Of a stretch of DNA of 64,000 nt, positions 47,801-59,906 are shown in pieces. The stretch is from positions 2,041,043 to 2,105,042 of the forward strand of contig NC_088868.1 of NCBI RefSeq assembly GCF_032884065.1. The letters run 5' to 3'. Numbering within the stretch: the stretch's first letter is position 1; each line of letters starts with the position of its first letter. The notes under the pieces are model-generated. The model worked only from the letters and a program-made list of their open reading frames with translations. It was not told where the DNA came from and made no database searches. This DNA comes from Artemia franciscana (Eukaryota > Arthropoda > Branchiopoda > Anostraca > Artemiidae). Made by a program: the position numbers and the translations under genes.

Positions 47801-49017
47801 ACATATTACTACATACAAAGATTCTACTTATGACACTCACGCATTAAAACAAACTAAAAGTTTGAAGGTATTACCGACACGCTACCTTTTCGTCAGAACT
47901 TTTAGTGACATGCAACCACCGTTAAGGCTCAATACTTTTTTTTTAAACTGTTTGTTACCTAAACGCTAAGATTTTGTAGTTTTTCTGGATTAGGCAGTAA
48001 AAGATTCACTGTCAACATCTATTTTGTAATTACAAAGTAGATGGCGACAGAGTTTATAAGTAAAGTTGCAAATTTTTAAACCTCAAACATATAAACTTAA
48101 CGATAATTTATTCTTCTTTAGTTTATTAGGATGAAATCAAGTTATCTTTACTTAATCTCAAAAGCATGTTTAACCTGGTTTTGTCTAGTATAACACTTTA
48201 AAGAATTTTGCAAAACAGTCATATAGTCATTCAAATTATGCGATTATACACTAAATTACGCAGTTTTAAATGTATCTTTTCTTCCTACTAAATTTATTAA
48301 TATTTTCTTTATTGTGCTTCCCATCAAAAATAAATCTAAAAGTTTTCAACGTTTTCTGTATCGCCCCTGTCACGTCTAAAAGACGTATCTGATATTCCAC
48401 ACTTCTGATACAAGTGTCAAAAACTGTTTATCAAGCTTCTCTTAAAGGAAGTATAAGCAGAATAATATCGATCAGGAAAATAAAAAAAGCATTTTTGAAT
48501 GTGCATTCTGCGTTGCTTATCCTCAGTAAAAAAAAATTTCGGCAATTACGTCAGAAGTGTGAAAATGTCACACCTGACCTTTTGGCGACGATATTGCCCG
48601 TGCAACCCAGGGCTAGTTTTGCATGTTTCCGATTGGCTGATTTAATTCACCTTTTCTATTTTAGTTCATCTGTCAAAAAAATTGAATTATTTTTCGAAAT
48701 GAAAATGTTTGTATTTTACTAAGATAAAAAAAAAAAATTAACAGACATCTAAAATAATTTTAAGTGGGAAAACAAAAATAACAATTGTAAAGAGGAGTAT
48801 CGTTTTAGACCCCTTTGGGCAAATCCCCTCTATAAAAATTAAATGATTGAGAACCAAATGTAGTAACCTAATACGGGAGTCAAGAGACTTCAAATGATTC
48901 CCTAAGACCACGTTCTTCGAATTTTAGCATCTTAGCATTTATATTCTACTAGCCAAGGAACATGAGAAACTGATAAGACTAAGTAGCCTAGATGTTTCGG
49001 TGTTAGATTGCCTAGAT
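47801..49017. other. no recognisable feature
   Basis: AT-rich; an open frame at 48414-48722 has no motif. Confidence 0.4.
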
Positions 49018-49090
49018 CAGTGGTTCCCAACCGTTTTTGGGCCATAACCCACCTAGGCATTTCTAAAATCCTGATACCCCCCGTGATACT
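49018..49090 (+). mobile_element. solo hAT terminus
   Basis: CAGTGGTTCCCAACC at 49018 is identical over 15 bases to the right terminal inverted repeat of the intact hAT element at 59565-61946, and is followed by a T-run and a GGGCC...CCC block as there. The opposite terminus was not found, so it is truncated or too diverged. It could belong to a related non-autonomous family. Confidence 0.6.
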
Positions 49091-49224
49091 TAAATTTTGT
49101 TAATCAAAATTTTACGTGTATTAACCTTAAAATGTCATTAGCATGGCATCTTTTTTAGGTCGTCCTCTTGGCATATTTTATACTAATGAATATTGTCTGA
49201 ATACAAAACTTTTTATTCAAAGTA

Positions 49225-49395
49225 TGACGTCATTGCAATGCTATCATGTATCTTTTCTTATCTTTAAACGCATATGAATGTGACATCATTCGCATGAAAT
49301 AAATTTTCTTGTGATAGCATTGCCATGCTATTACATAACCTTTTTGTTCTTTAAATGCGTATGAATGTGACATCATGCACATAAAACATGTTTTT
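49225..49395 (+). repeat. tandem duplication, unit about 85 bp
   Basis: GCAATGCTATCATGTATC ... AAACGCATATGAATGTGACATCAT... is followed by GCCATGCTATTACATAAC ... AAATGCGTATGAATGTGACATCAT.... Two diverged tandem units. Confidence 0.75.
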
Positions 49396-50139
49396 TCTCA
49401 AAATTCGATGCTCTAAAGTATAGTCAGCCAAAGGGTGCGCGTTATGTCCATGATCCATTATAATATCAGCATGTCTCTGGTGGGGCCTAGAAGTAGTAGC
49501 CTATATAACTGAACAGCCTAGTACTTATCATCAACCAATCTATTATGATAAGAGAAAACATTTTGAATTTTTGATATGGTTTAAAAGGGGATAAAAAACT
49601 TAGTATAACATATTTTTGTTGTAAAACAGGGTTTCAGGTAAGGACTTTTTCCTTTTTTTTTTCTTTCTTCAAAATTGAAGTAAAAATAAACCAGAGATAA
49701 AACAGCTTGGATTTTTATTTCTGTGATTTACAACTCAATTTTTTATTTTATTACGTATTTTTAGATGGCGCGAATGTGATTTATTTAGAGTTAAACTTGA
49801 ATTTCCCTTCCTTGAAACTCTTTACTTTGTTTGGCGCACTCTTTGGTACCAATATTAGTGACAAAAAAAAATATTTGAACTTGTGATAAACCTCATTTTG
49901 CAAAATCCCTAAAAACTCACTGGGCAAGGTACCACTCAGAAGAGCTCAACGGTATCCAAATAATTTTAAACTACTCCCTCCCACCTTCTCTAATCTAGCA
50001 GAGATACTCAGTACAGTAGAAATCATAGCGAGCACATTGTCTTCAAAAAGTCGTCAATTGGAGGAAACTTGTCAGCCAAAAATCACCCTTGGTGGGGTAA
50101 ATAGTTACTGGAACTCAAGCTGAACCCTCATTTATAAAC
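49396..50139. other. no recognisable feature
   Basis: AT-rich, nothing recognised. Confidence 0.4.
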
Positions 50140-51110
50140 ATCCTGTGAAAGTCATTACGTGGCAACAGGATTCCAGAATACGGTATCCAAACAAATTCAA
50201 ACTATACTCTTCCACGCTTTCATTTCTTACTGAAGTGTTCAGAGATTGGACCAATCCCCAGCCCTGTTCAATAAAGGTGTCCTGGATGCTCAGGCAAAAT
50301 ATCTTCCTTCTTGCATTCTTGAGGAATCGTTGTTTCTCTTATTTGTTATGCTGATGACATCTTGAATCTCAGCCGTACGGCGCAGCGCATTGAGCAGAAT
50401 TTCAAAATTCTCAAAGATGAATATCCAAAAATTAGAATGTCTTTCAATTCTAACGAAAAGGAAGTTTTTCTTTTCAATTGGCAAAATCCTTCTACTTTTT
50501 TCCTAAATCTTGACGATTCATTTATCAAACCCGTAGACCACATTACGTATGTGGGCCTTCCAATTGGCTCATCTATCGGCCACACGCGCTGTTTGTTGCT
50601 ATCTCACTTTGAGCGTAAAATTAGTTTTTTTTTTCACGCTGGAATCGTAAAAAGCAAACTAAGCTTCAACCGTCACCTTCTAGCATCACCATATCCCTTC
50701 CCCATCTGCTTTACATTACTCTTTTCTGGAAATTTTTACAGTTACAGATAAAAAGTACCAACGATGAATCTCCTTCATTATTGCTAAGTATCTTTTACGT
50801 TTGCCTCCTTGAACAAGAAACCGTAAGATCATCCATATGTATAAGCTTGCAGACCCAAATATTAATATTGATAAATATTTATCCCGTTTTCCAATTAATT
50901 TTTCATCACCCATGGTCGTCAATTTGTTTAGAATAGTTTATTCGTATTAATGTAGCGTATGTAATGAAGAGTTTTTCGTCATGTCAGTGTGTTTTTATGT
51001 CCTTTTTTTGTTATCTTTAGTGATTACTCCGTCTATTGTATTTTTTTTGACGGACAATAAATGATAAAAACAATAACAATAATAACAATAACAATGATAA
51101 TAATAACTAT
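50140..51110 (+). mobile_element. LINE-E 3' part (RT palm to 3' tail), sense
   Basis: ICYADDILNLSRTAQRIEQN starts near 50341 (RT motif C), followed by SFNSNEKEVFLFNW, HITYVGLPIGSSIGH (about 50537-50582; the usual 'YLG' block) and, after a frame change, AKYLLRLPPWTRNR-like and IHMYKLADPNIN then DKYLSRFPINF near 50785-50900. AATAAA lies at 51056-51061 and a (CAATAA)n tail to 51110. 5'-truncated. This lineage differs from LINE-A, LINE-B and the 42-43 kb fragments by its box sequences. Decayed by at least one frame change. Confidence 0.75.
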
Positions 51111-51139
51111 ACATTTGACATCAACTGGATCAAAAAAAT

Positions 51140-51455
51140 TTAAAAGGTAAAGAATACGGCATTCGGCTTTACAGTCCCTACCGGCGGTGCTGATCTCTGG
51201 TTCTTTGCCCTTCAGCCAGGAAGTGCAATGGGGGGCTGGGGGCCAACCATCCTATGCTTTCACACGCCCTTCCTGTTTACCTTCCCCAGATTACTCTAGG
51301 TACCCATTAGATACAGCTGGATCGACTCTGGCTGAGCTTACAGTCACGCCACTGACCCCCGTCCCAAACTAAATAATTGGGTACACTAGGATTCGAACCC
51401 TCGCCCTCTCAGACAAAGAATCCTGAAACAAGCGCACCAATCCACTCATCCAGGT
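51140..51455 (-). mobile_element. tRNA-derived SINE, antisense
   Basis: On the minus strand a tRNA-like head starts near 51453 with the A-box TGGATGAGTGG (51441-51453 region) and carries the B-box GGTTCGAATCC (51399-51389), at normal RNA polymerase III promoter spacing. It then runs into a non-tRNA body (GGGACGGGGGTCAGTGGCGT, TAATGGGTACCTAGAG, GGCTGAAGGGCAAAGAACC) ending near 51140 in GTATTCTTTACC. Head, body and lack of an ORF fit a SINE. It lies about 30 bases beyond the tail of LINE-E but in the opposite orientation. Confidence 0.75.
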
Positions 51456-51478
51456 CTGATCAAGGTCTTTAAAAAATG

Positions 51479-51900
51479 TTCAGCCAATTGTTTGGTTCAC
51501 CCTTTACAAAAATAAAGAAAAAAAAGTTTAAACTTATGAAGACCCCTCTTTGGTTAATGGACATAAGACAAAAGAACAGATGAATAGGGTATCTAAAAGA
51601 ATTCAAACCAAGTTCACTCACCGGTTCCGGTCCTGCAGAGGTCTTCAGCAGATAAGAAGTACTAGTTGTCTCATCATTTGCACGACTGCCATCTTCCGGA
51701 TGAAAAACATTCTGAGTAAGGTTGAGCCAGTTTTTTAGTTTACTCTTACTGGGGAAAAAAGCTAATTGAACTTATTAAGACACTTCTTTGGGTATGCCCT
51801 CACCATTAAATAAGGAGAACAAGACTCTCACTTTCTATGGTTTCCAGTAGTCTTCAGCAGATAGGAAAAAAACACCCATTTTTTAGTTCACCGCCTAATC
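51479..51900 (+). repeat. two-to-three unit tandem repeat, period about 150-245 bp
   Basis: GTTCAGCCAATTGTTTGGTT at 51479, GTTGAGCCAGTTTTTTAGTT at 51721 and a third CCATTTTTTAGTTCACC near 51875 are related. The phrase GTCTTCAGCAGATA(A/G)GAA occurs at 51641 and 51850. Confidence 0.6.
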
Positions 51901-54360
51901 AGATGACCATCGAGTAGGGTCTAAATACGACCTCATTCACAAATTGGACTTCTATTCTAAATTCAAGACGAATCAAAAGTCTTCATACCCCAGCTGTGAA
52001 TAACGATGAAAATAAATTAATTCAGAAAGGATAATGACAATTATTTTTTAAATTGTCTTAAGAAATAAAAAATTGTCTTAAGAAATCGTAATTAAATGAT
52101 ACAACTTTAACAGACGTTGAAATATAAAATTCGAAAATTAAATGTAAATTTAAACATAACTCATATAAAAAAAAATTAATGTCAGATTAGAGCTCATTGA
52201 CTAGCGAAATTTGGAAGTATATATACATCATTCTACATTCATTAAATTTTTCTTTTGGAGAAAAGGCAGAAGAACATGTAAATTTAATAGGCCAACATTT
52301 TTCAAGGAAGGTAACTTCCAGGCCAATCTGAGGAAAGGGAGGCTTCCGAATCAACCAATAGTAAAAAAAGAGACTGAAATACTCATTTTATACTTTCGTG
52401 CAGTCTTCTAAGAAAAACAACAAATAGTAAAAAAGCAATAAAAAAAATCTGGAATATACTAAATGCCAACTTTAACATATCCATTCCAGTTGATTAATTT
52501 CTAGAATACAACGGTGTCTGGCAACACTGCTTTCCGGTTCAGGTATATACACCGAGAATTCTCTTGGTGTAGTACCTTCAACAATAACATGATTTTTATT
52601 TTTAAGACACACTTTTTTTTTCTTCCCTCAAATAAATTCCAATATACGTGAAAGAAATTTAAAAATTACTATTCAAAAACTTTACGTTGATGCACTCAAA
52701 AAAAAATCTTTTAAAAAATAAATGCATTGTCGAGCTGTTGTCTGTCACAAGAAAATCCAAAAACTTAACTTGAAAATAGTATATTATAAATCAGATTAAA
52801 AGGTTTAATTGCTCAATAAAAAAGGGGGAAAGATCCAGTCGTGGAAAAATTTTATGTCTATTTAACCTATTTACAGCGGAACTGCTTTTCCTAAAGCCCC
52901 ATCTATTATGTCGAACCTTGGGTGTAAAAAATCAAATTCCTGTTAGATGTGACAAGTGAACACATGTTACAAATTAAAAAAAAGATTAAAAATTAATTAA
53001 AAAATTTAAATTAAAAAATTAAAAAAGTTAACAGTTAAAAAAAATATTTAATTAACAAATTAAAAAATTTACAGGTAAGCGAAAAAAGGCTAGTATTTTC
53101 GGGTTGTTGCTAAAGAACAGCTACAGCTTAGGCACATATATTGACAGTAATATATGTCTGTTAGAAAAATGGGACACCTCACATCGTCGCGAACGGACAT
53201 GGTCAGTACAGTGAACTTTTGACTAATTTCCTAAGAGCGAGCGCATCAAAGCACAAGAAAGGTATATAAATTCGTCATTGGCCAGGTGCAAACGAGGATC
53301 CAAGGAAAATTAGCGACACGTGATCTGTTCCAAAACTCTTCAATGGAGAACATGAAGCTTTTCATCACAGCATATACGTACCTAGGCTGTTATGATAAGT
53401 AGTTTTCTACGAGGAAGAATTTGAATTTATGTTTCAAAATAAGGCAAACATAGTGTAGATGCTAAAGCTCAAAAAATCTGGCTACACTTGCATTTTAGAA
53501 GAGGAAATATATACCATTTTGGAAGAAGTGGAGACTCTTCATTGTTTTGGGTCTAAAATAGGCTACAGGTTTGCGGATTAGACGAATCAATCAAATGCAT
53601 TTTATTTAATAAGGCGTGTTATAAAATAACTCTCTGAAAAAAAAAGTACCGTACAATCCTTCTTCAATCACTGAAGAGATATAACACAGTAAACACACCC
53701 ACGGCCAGAGAAGAATCTTAGTACTCGCTGTCCCTTTTTTAATTATCAAACTTATAATATAAAAATCCCGTAGAAATCCCAATCCCTCTCAATAGCCCCT
53801 TCCATGTTTCGTAGGTATTTCATTTTGGAATAAAAGTAAAAACGTCCAGCTGCAAAGATATATCCATCTAGACCACAAGATGCTGTAAATACACAATTCA
53901 GCTTGAATACATTTTTTTTTTTTTATTGACATTCTGACTATCCATATTTTATCTTGGTATTCCGCAAGTTACGCAATTGTTAAACATTTCGTATTTCAAA
54001 TTGTGTAAACGGGCAACAGCATTTAAATTGCGTAAATGTGCAATCTTGCTTAAACTGCGTACTAAATTTCTTAATTTTCTCCACAAGATTTTTGACCTGA
54101 TAACTCTGACACACAAGTAGGTAAGGGATGGAGCTTCAGGTTTCTTCCTTGGAGCACCCCCACCCCCTTGATTCAAGGGCGCACACCTAGATCAAAATTG
54201 GAAACTTTGGACTAAGAACAACATCAAAGCTACTCAAAATTTGAGCTTTTCATTTTGAAAATTCAAATACAGTATTACAACAAATATTAATCATAATTCG
54301 GTATAAAAAATAAGTTTTTAGCAGCTTTTGATGCACAAGACACTATTTCTTACCGTCAAA
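51901..54360. other. mostly unrecognised AT-rich sequence
   Basis: A small hairpin lies at 52548-52571 (TACACC/GGTGTA plus GAGA/TCTC). An AAATTAAAAAATT low-complexity patch lies at 52975-53075. No gene or transposon motif found in about 2.4 kb. Confidence 0.45.
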
Positions 54361-54956
54361 AATACGGTTTTCGACTATGCTGAATAAAATGGCTATCTCA
54401 GAATTTTGATCCGGTGATTTTGGGAAAAAATGAGCGTGGGAGGGGACCTATGTGCCCTCCAATTTTTTTGGTCGCTAAAAAGTGCACTAGAACTTTTAAT
54501 TTCCGTTAGAATGGGCCCTCTTGTGACATTCTAGGACCAATGGGTCGATAAGACCACCCCTAAAAACAACAACAACAACAAAAAAAAACAAATAAACACG
54601 TATCGGTGATCCGTTTTCTGGCAAAAATACAAAATTCCACATTTTTGTAGATAGGAGCTTGAAACTTCTGCAGTAGGGTTCTCTGATACGCTGAATCTGA
54701 TGGTGTGATTTTTGTTTAGATTTTATGAATTTTAGGGGGTATGTCCCCCTTTTTTCGAAAATAAGGCAAATTTTCTCAGGCTCGTAACTTTTGATGGGTA
54801 AGACTAAACTTGATAAAATATATACATTTAAAATCAGCATTAAAATGTAATTCTTTAGATGTAACTATTGGTGTCAAAATTCCGTTCTTAAGAGTTTCGG
54901 TTACTATTTAGCCGGGTCGCTCCTTACTACAGTTTGTTACACCACGAACTGTATGA
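54361..54956 (-). repeat. family A head-and-core fragment, antisense
   Basis: GTTTTCGACTATGCTGAATA, CATTTTAATTTCCGTTAGAA-like, GGGGGTATGTCCCCC and GAGCCGGGTCGCTCCTTACT-like text, ending in a degraded head palindrome near 54935-54956. Foldbacks are missing. The open frames on it are accidental. Confidence 0.8.
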
Positions 54957-55082
54957 TGACTCTAGAAAAAAAAAACACTATTTCATGTTTTAAGTAAATG
55001 TTTGAAACTATTCACAGAGCAAGTGACGTCTTAAAAAGAAGTCAAAACAATTCATTTAGAATATATATGTATATATATCCAC

Positions 55083-55084
<2 letters not shown>

Positions 55085-55150
<66 letters not shown>
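55085..55150. repeat. (TA)n microsatellite, 66 bp
   Basis: Uninterrupted AT dinucleotides. Confidence 0.95.
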
Positions 55151-55153
<3 letters not shown>

Positions 55154-55957
55154 ATGAAAAGAGAAATCACCAATGCAACAGCACAAACACATAAAAAAAA
55201 GGAAGACTGTTTTCCTACATTAGTGATTAATATAGACCAGCACTTGAATGAGGCCTTAACCCTACTCATCCATACAATCACATAGGTCAAACAGCATAGC
55301 CATACACAATCAACCATAAAGAATAATCCATGGACAGGTGGTCGTGTCGTCAGTAAGTATAAGTCGTCTTTTACCAAACATTAAAAAAAAGACAAATAAT
55401 TCAGAGGCAACAACCCAATACAAGTGCTCATCAGGAGAATACACGTGTTGAGTTGAGTAGATGTATTACTTCATCTTCGAAAAAGTCAACATTTATGAAA
55501 GGAAACGCTATAGAAATCAGACTGAAAATAATAAGCTGCAGGCGAGCTATAGTAATAATAGCTATACCAGTAAAATAGCGTATAACCATTATACCTTTAC
55601 CTATAGGCACGATCCGTACAGTATGTAGACATACAGGTATGATAGGTATAAAAGATCGCAACTAATATATGGGTAGGTATATTCTATAGGCATACCGGTA
55701 TGATAGGTTCAAAATATCGCAGCTAGTATATACAGCGTAAATAAAAACTCTTTTTCTTAACAACTATCAAATCTGATATTAAATTTTTTTTTTCACGTTG
55801 AAAATATTCTTAAGACTTGATAAAAAAAGAAAAAGAAAACCAACATTAAGAACCACGGGCAAATTGCGCCTATATGAGAATATGTCGTACTATAGGGATG
55901 CGGTATAAAGACCTAATTTCTGTATCCTTTGTTTTGTATATGGTATTTTTGTTTAAA

Positions 55958-55960
<3 letters not shown>
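55151..55960. other. repeat-like unique sequence, unidentified
   Basis: No ORF motif. The minus strand carries CTGATGAG at 55434-55427. A short repeat ATACCGGTATGATAGGT-like / ATACAGGTATGATAGGT occurs at 55630-55705. Possibly the unknown repeat that carries the adjoining (TA)n tracts. Confidence 0.4.

Positions 55961-56010
<50 letters not shown>
55961..56010. repeat. (TA)n microsatellite, 50 bp
   Basis: Uninterrupted TA dinucleotides. Confidence 0.95.
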
Positions 56011-56011
<1 letters not shown>

Positions 56012-56339
56012 CTTAATAGCTAAAAAGAAACTTAAATGGTAGAGTCCTTCCCCCCTCCCTAACTAGTGCAGGTCCAACATATAATACGAGAACCAGCTTG
56101 TCTACATTTATAGAACCAAAAGCTACTGAGCGTATAGACAAACTTATGACAGCTCACAGGGGTAAGAGGTTGGAGCCATCCTTGAAGCGCTCCCCCCACG
56201 GACGGAGAGAGGCATAGTCTTTACATAGCCAACTTTCAATAAAATTCAATTTTAATACAGTAGAATAAGGCTGAATTCATTATAACAAGCCTCATACGCT
56301 TCAAAAAATAGAAATAATAACGTTTCATTGATTCTCGTA

Positions 56340-56995
56340 CCCTGGGTTCCCACTGATGCGATTTTACACAAAAACGGCCGTTTTACGTTATCCATCAAAT
56401 TTCCTCCGTTTTTTGCTGCAATTTTATGCGTCATAACTATTGAACGGCTGCACCGAAATATTTCTACTAAGCCATTTAAAATCGCATTTGTTTTTCTTCA
56501 TTGAAAGCTTTGTAGAGCCATAAATTGCACGTAACTAAGAAATCAATCATGTTCAGAAGTTTTCCATTAATATTTGAAAAACAACATGTGGGTTGTTTCC
56601 TTCTAATACAAGATTTTGTTGCTCGAGGCCTAGGGACATATTTCAAGGGAAGTGGCATAGAAGATAAGAATTATATTTTTCATAAGACATAGTTAGCCAA
56701 GCTTAAAACAGGTTAGACCTTTGAATATTTTTCTTCGCTTCTAGAACTTGATTTATCCAAATTCTATGCATATGCTTTTTAAATATCTCATAATTATTTA
56801 TATATAATCATAATTATATCATATTTATATCATCATATCATATCATATTTATATCATAATTATTTATTTTCGAGCTTCAAGTGCTGCAGTGAACCGTTTC
56901 AGTCTGAAATTTTCTCCGATTTAGCTCTAACCGCTGTCCGTGAGCCGTTTTGCGTCAAAAAAATCGCATTAATGGAAACCAAAAGTTAAATGTCG
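56340..56995. mobile_element. possible non-autonomous DNA transposon (inverted termini about 35 bp)
   Basis: GGGTTCCCACTGATGCGATT near 56345 continuing to AAAACGGC matches the reverse complement of 56925-56985 (TGGTTTCCATTAATGCGATT ... CAAAACGGC) with roughly 75 percent identity over about 35 bases. The interior of about 600 bases has no clear transposase; a minus frame at 56476-56658 has no motif. Superfamily not assigned and target duplication not found. Confidence 0.5.
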
Positions 56996-57189
56996 AATCC
57001 GGAACTCTAGGTATGCTTTCGTTCACAATTATGTTGCTGCAATTTTCTAAAAACTATAAAACACTGCGATACAACAAACATATAGTATATTTTAAATTCA
57101 AAACATCGAAGATTTTAGCCAACAGGGAAACATAAAGAAAAAAATCATCTAAAAACATTAATAGATGCAAAAACTTTTGCAAAGTCAAG

Positions 57190-57430
57190 AAGTTGGATCA
57201 ACTACCATCTATTTTCTTATCTCTATGAGCACCATTGTTTTCAAGATTGTCATGAAATATTTGAAAACAAGGAACGAGACACAAATTGACTTGGCACTCA
57301 GGGCAGCAGTACTTGGTTTTCCGTCGAAGTATTTTCATTGTCCCTGGTATTACGGAGTTCCAACAGTAAATACAACCCAAGGCAGGCCCATTCCGTTGAA
57401 CTGGGCAGTGACCACTATTGGCAGCTATAG
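57190..57430 (-). pseudogene. piggyBac-like transposase C-terminal Cys-rich domain remnant
   Basis: Minus strand 57430-57198 reads SGHCPVQRNGPALGCIYC, then KILRRKTKYCCPECQVNLCL and VPCFQIFHDNLENN. The pattern CxxC ... RRKTKYxCPECxVxLCLxPCFxxFH is the C-terminal zinc-binding domain of piggyBac (PGBD) transposases, where it follows the catalytic DDD domain and binds the terminal repeats. The catalytic region is not seen upstream, so only the last 70 or so residues survive. No TTAA-flanked termini were located. Confidence 0.6.
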
Positions 57431-59441
57431 GAGAAATAAATATTTTAATTAAAAAAACAGTATATAAGCTCTATAGGGGTTGAGTAATTACTATTTTCCG
57501 TTCCCAGTGAGTCTCTAATAGTGGTTTTTGAAGCTACAAATTATTTTATTTCATTTTTAATTATTATCCGTTTACTCTTATTTTTTACATTTATTATTTG
57601 CTTCGTATTATCATTTTAATCTAGATTCAATATTATAATCAATTACTAACTTAATTACTAACTAATGAAAATAAAAAAATTTAATTAGACTTAAATTAGT
57701 AACTAATTACTTACGTAAATACTAACTCAGTAATTCTAAGTTAATAGTTTTATTTCATTATTTCTAAGCCATTTATATCGTTTTACAATCACCGAAGTAC
57801 AATCGCAATTGCTCGGGTCTATAAAGCCGGGAACTCTATTGCTCCATATGGCTGAAACATAAACTAGTAACTTGTATACGCGTGAGACAATGAACTTGAC
57901 GCCTTTATAGGTTCTATAGCAAAACCTTATTAACTTGACGCCTCTATTTTTCTATAGCAAAATCTTATCATCATAAATGTTTTTGGTTAAGGACGGTCAT
58001 ACGGATCAAGTCCTACTTGTCCCTTTCTCCTTGCTAACGTGACAACATTAGCATACAAATACGCGAAATTTCCTTGTTTTTCAAGCTGGCGGACTGCAGA
58101 AATTCCGGTAAAATGATGTGACACTCAAAAGAAACACCCGAGGTCACCCATTATAAATTTTTTTTAGTTTATGTGGCTAAACTATTTAGAATTGATTGGG
58201 CGGTGTTGCCACTGCTTGTTGAGCTTGCATAATAGATCCAAAAAAAAACTAAAAGGCGACACCCAATTTCCCTAAAATCTTCGGAAAACTATTTAACTTC
58301 TCCTGTTTTGTGCCGGAGATAGAGGGGTTCATTTTTGATAAAAGTTGCATCACTAGAAATTGCGAATTCTTTTTTTTTCTATTAAACAGAGCAGAATCGT
58401 CTTTTTAAAGTGCAGGTAAGGGCAGTCCCTAAAAATATTGGCTAGCCAGCTAGCCAGTCTAAGCTAGAAAAACGCTACAATTCACCCCAAAGGGAGTATC
58501 GTCTGAGCAATTTGGTAGCTTTGGGAGTTCATTGTGGTGCCACCCGATTTGATTGACAACCATGTCGTTAAAAGTAAAATAAAGTTTTATTGTCTTTTCA
58601 ACAATTTTTAAGGTACCGCGTCCTTACAAGGGTTTACAATAAAGGCAATGTCAGTGGTAAGCTATAACTATTTCGCTAGTTAAATCTGAGGAATTTCTGG
58701 CTCTTTTCAGAGTCACCCCCCACACCAAAACACCTTAATTGCAAAGAACTATTGAGTTGAATCTGGACAAAAGCTACCATTTCCGAAACAGCATCCGATT
58801 CACAAAGCTATAACTCTGAAAACGCGCTTTTCTTACTTTTATTTTTTGCTTTAGGTACTATGGGCCAGGGTTCGCTCTGTCCTAGATTGAACCTACTGCT
58901 GCATCTATGATTATCAGTGCAATTCATTCAACTAGGTTGATTTCTTTTTTGATTCTATCAATTTATCTTAAAGATTTCGTAGTTGCACACTAACAGTTAA
59001 GGAGGGGTGGGCATGACGTTTCAAAGAGTGCAACTTATCACATTTTATTAAAGCGGTATATCTTTTAGATATACCTTTTAGATATATCTTTTAGATGTAA
59101 GAAACATACAAAGTACAAAGAAGATACAGAACAATATCAGAATCCAAACAATTTGGATTAAGCCAATGGCCCAAAGACCCCCCCTGGTACGCTCAGCCCC
59201 TGTCCGTTAGTAATTTGAGAAAAAAGAAATCATAATCTGAAAGTCATTTCTAGCCAACCTGATCTGATTCCTGGAAAACAAAAATTCAGAAGAATTTTTT
59301 TTTTGATCCAATGATATTAGAAGATAGAGAGACTTCCCATTTGAAAAAAAAAATATTCAGTTCTACTGTATTTTTGTTAATGCAGATAAAAGATAACACT
59401 CAAACTGACTTCCGTTTTCTGCGACGTTGTGCTATCAAGCA
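57431..59441. other. no recognisable feature
   Basis: Includes an ACTAACTTAATTACTAACTA patch (57645-57735), a GGCTAGCCAGCTAGCC palindromic cluster (58440-58456), and a CTTTTAGATATA repeat (59055-59098). No coding signature. Confidence 0.45.
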
Positions 59442-59556
59442 ATTAAATAAAAAAAACAAGTTTTTTCAACTGAAAGTAAGGAGCGACATTAAAACTTCAA
59501 ACAAAAAGAAATTACTTTGTATATGAAAGGGGCTGCTTCCTCATCAACGCCCCGCT

Positions 59557-59564
59557 CTTTACGC
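59557..59564. repeat. hAT target-site duplication, left
   Basis: CTTTACGC, identical to 61947-61954. In uninterrupted foldback b copies (for example 38950-38970) this word occurs once. Confidence 0.95.
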
Positions 59565-59579
59565 CAGTTGTTCCCAACC
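59565..59579. repeat. hAT terminal inverted repeat, left
   Basis: CAGTTGTTCCCAACC; pairs with 61932-61946, differing only at base 5. Confidence 0.9.
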
Positions 59580-59769
59580 GGTGGTACGCGTACCCCAGGG
59601 GGTACGCGAAACCCTCGCAGGGGGTACGCGAAGGTCCCAAAATTAATTTAGTCTACATCTTTAAAACTTGTTTCTGACTCAGTTCCAACATTTCCCTCAA
59701 AATCAGATAACATAACCCATTGTACGTAATTTCAGACTCATTTTCAAAACTTTCGCTTTCAGTAACCCG

Positions 59770-59834
59770 CTAATTTTTCTGCATAGCCGTAAGGTCTCGA
59801 TGCTAATTTTTCTCCATAGCCGTAAGGTCTCGAT
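59770..59834. repeat. 33-bp tandem duplication in hAT 5' leader
   Basis: CTAATTTTTCTGCATAGCCG plus TAAGGTCTCGAT occurs twice with one difference (TGC / TCC), just upstream of the transposase ORF. Confidence 0.85.
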
Positions 59835-59906
59835 TTAAACTCAGCGAGTTCAGTATCTTGTCATCTGTTGAAACACGAAGTTCGTGAATTGTGGTTGCAA
59901 ACAAAG

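Noticed and set aside
54496-54840. 114-codon minus frame
   Set aside because: Falls wholly within a family A copy; the same region is closed in other copies.
59868-59906. Upstream extension of the transposase to a TTG at 59868
   Set aside because: Animal genes start at ATG. The first in-frame ATG is 59907 and gives the MDRFLIR start usual for this family.
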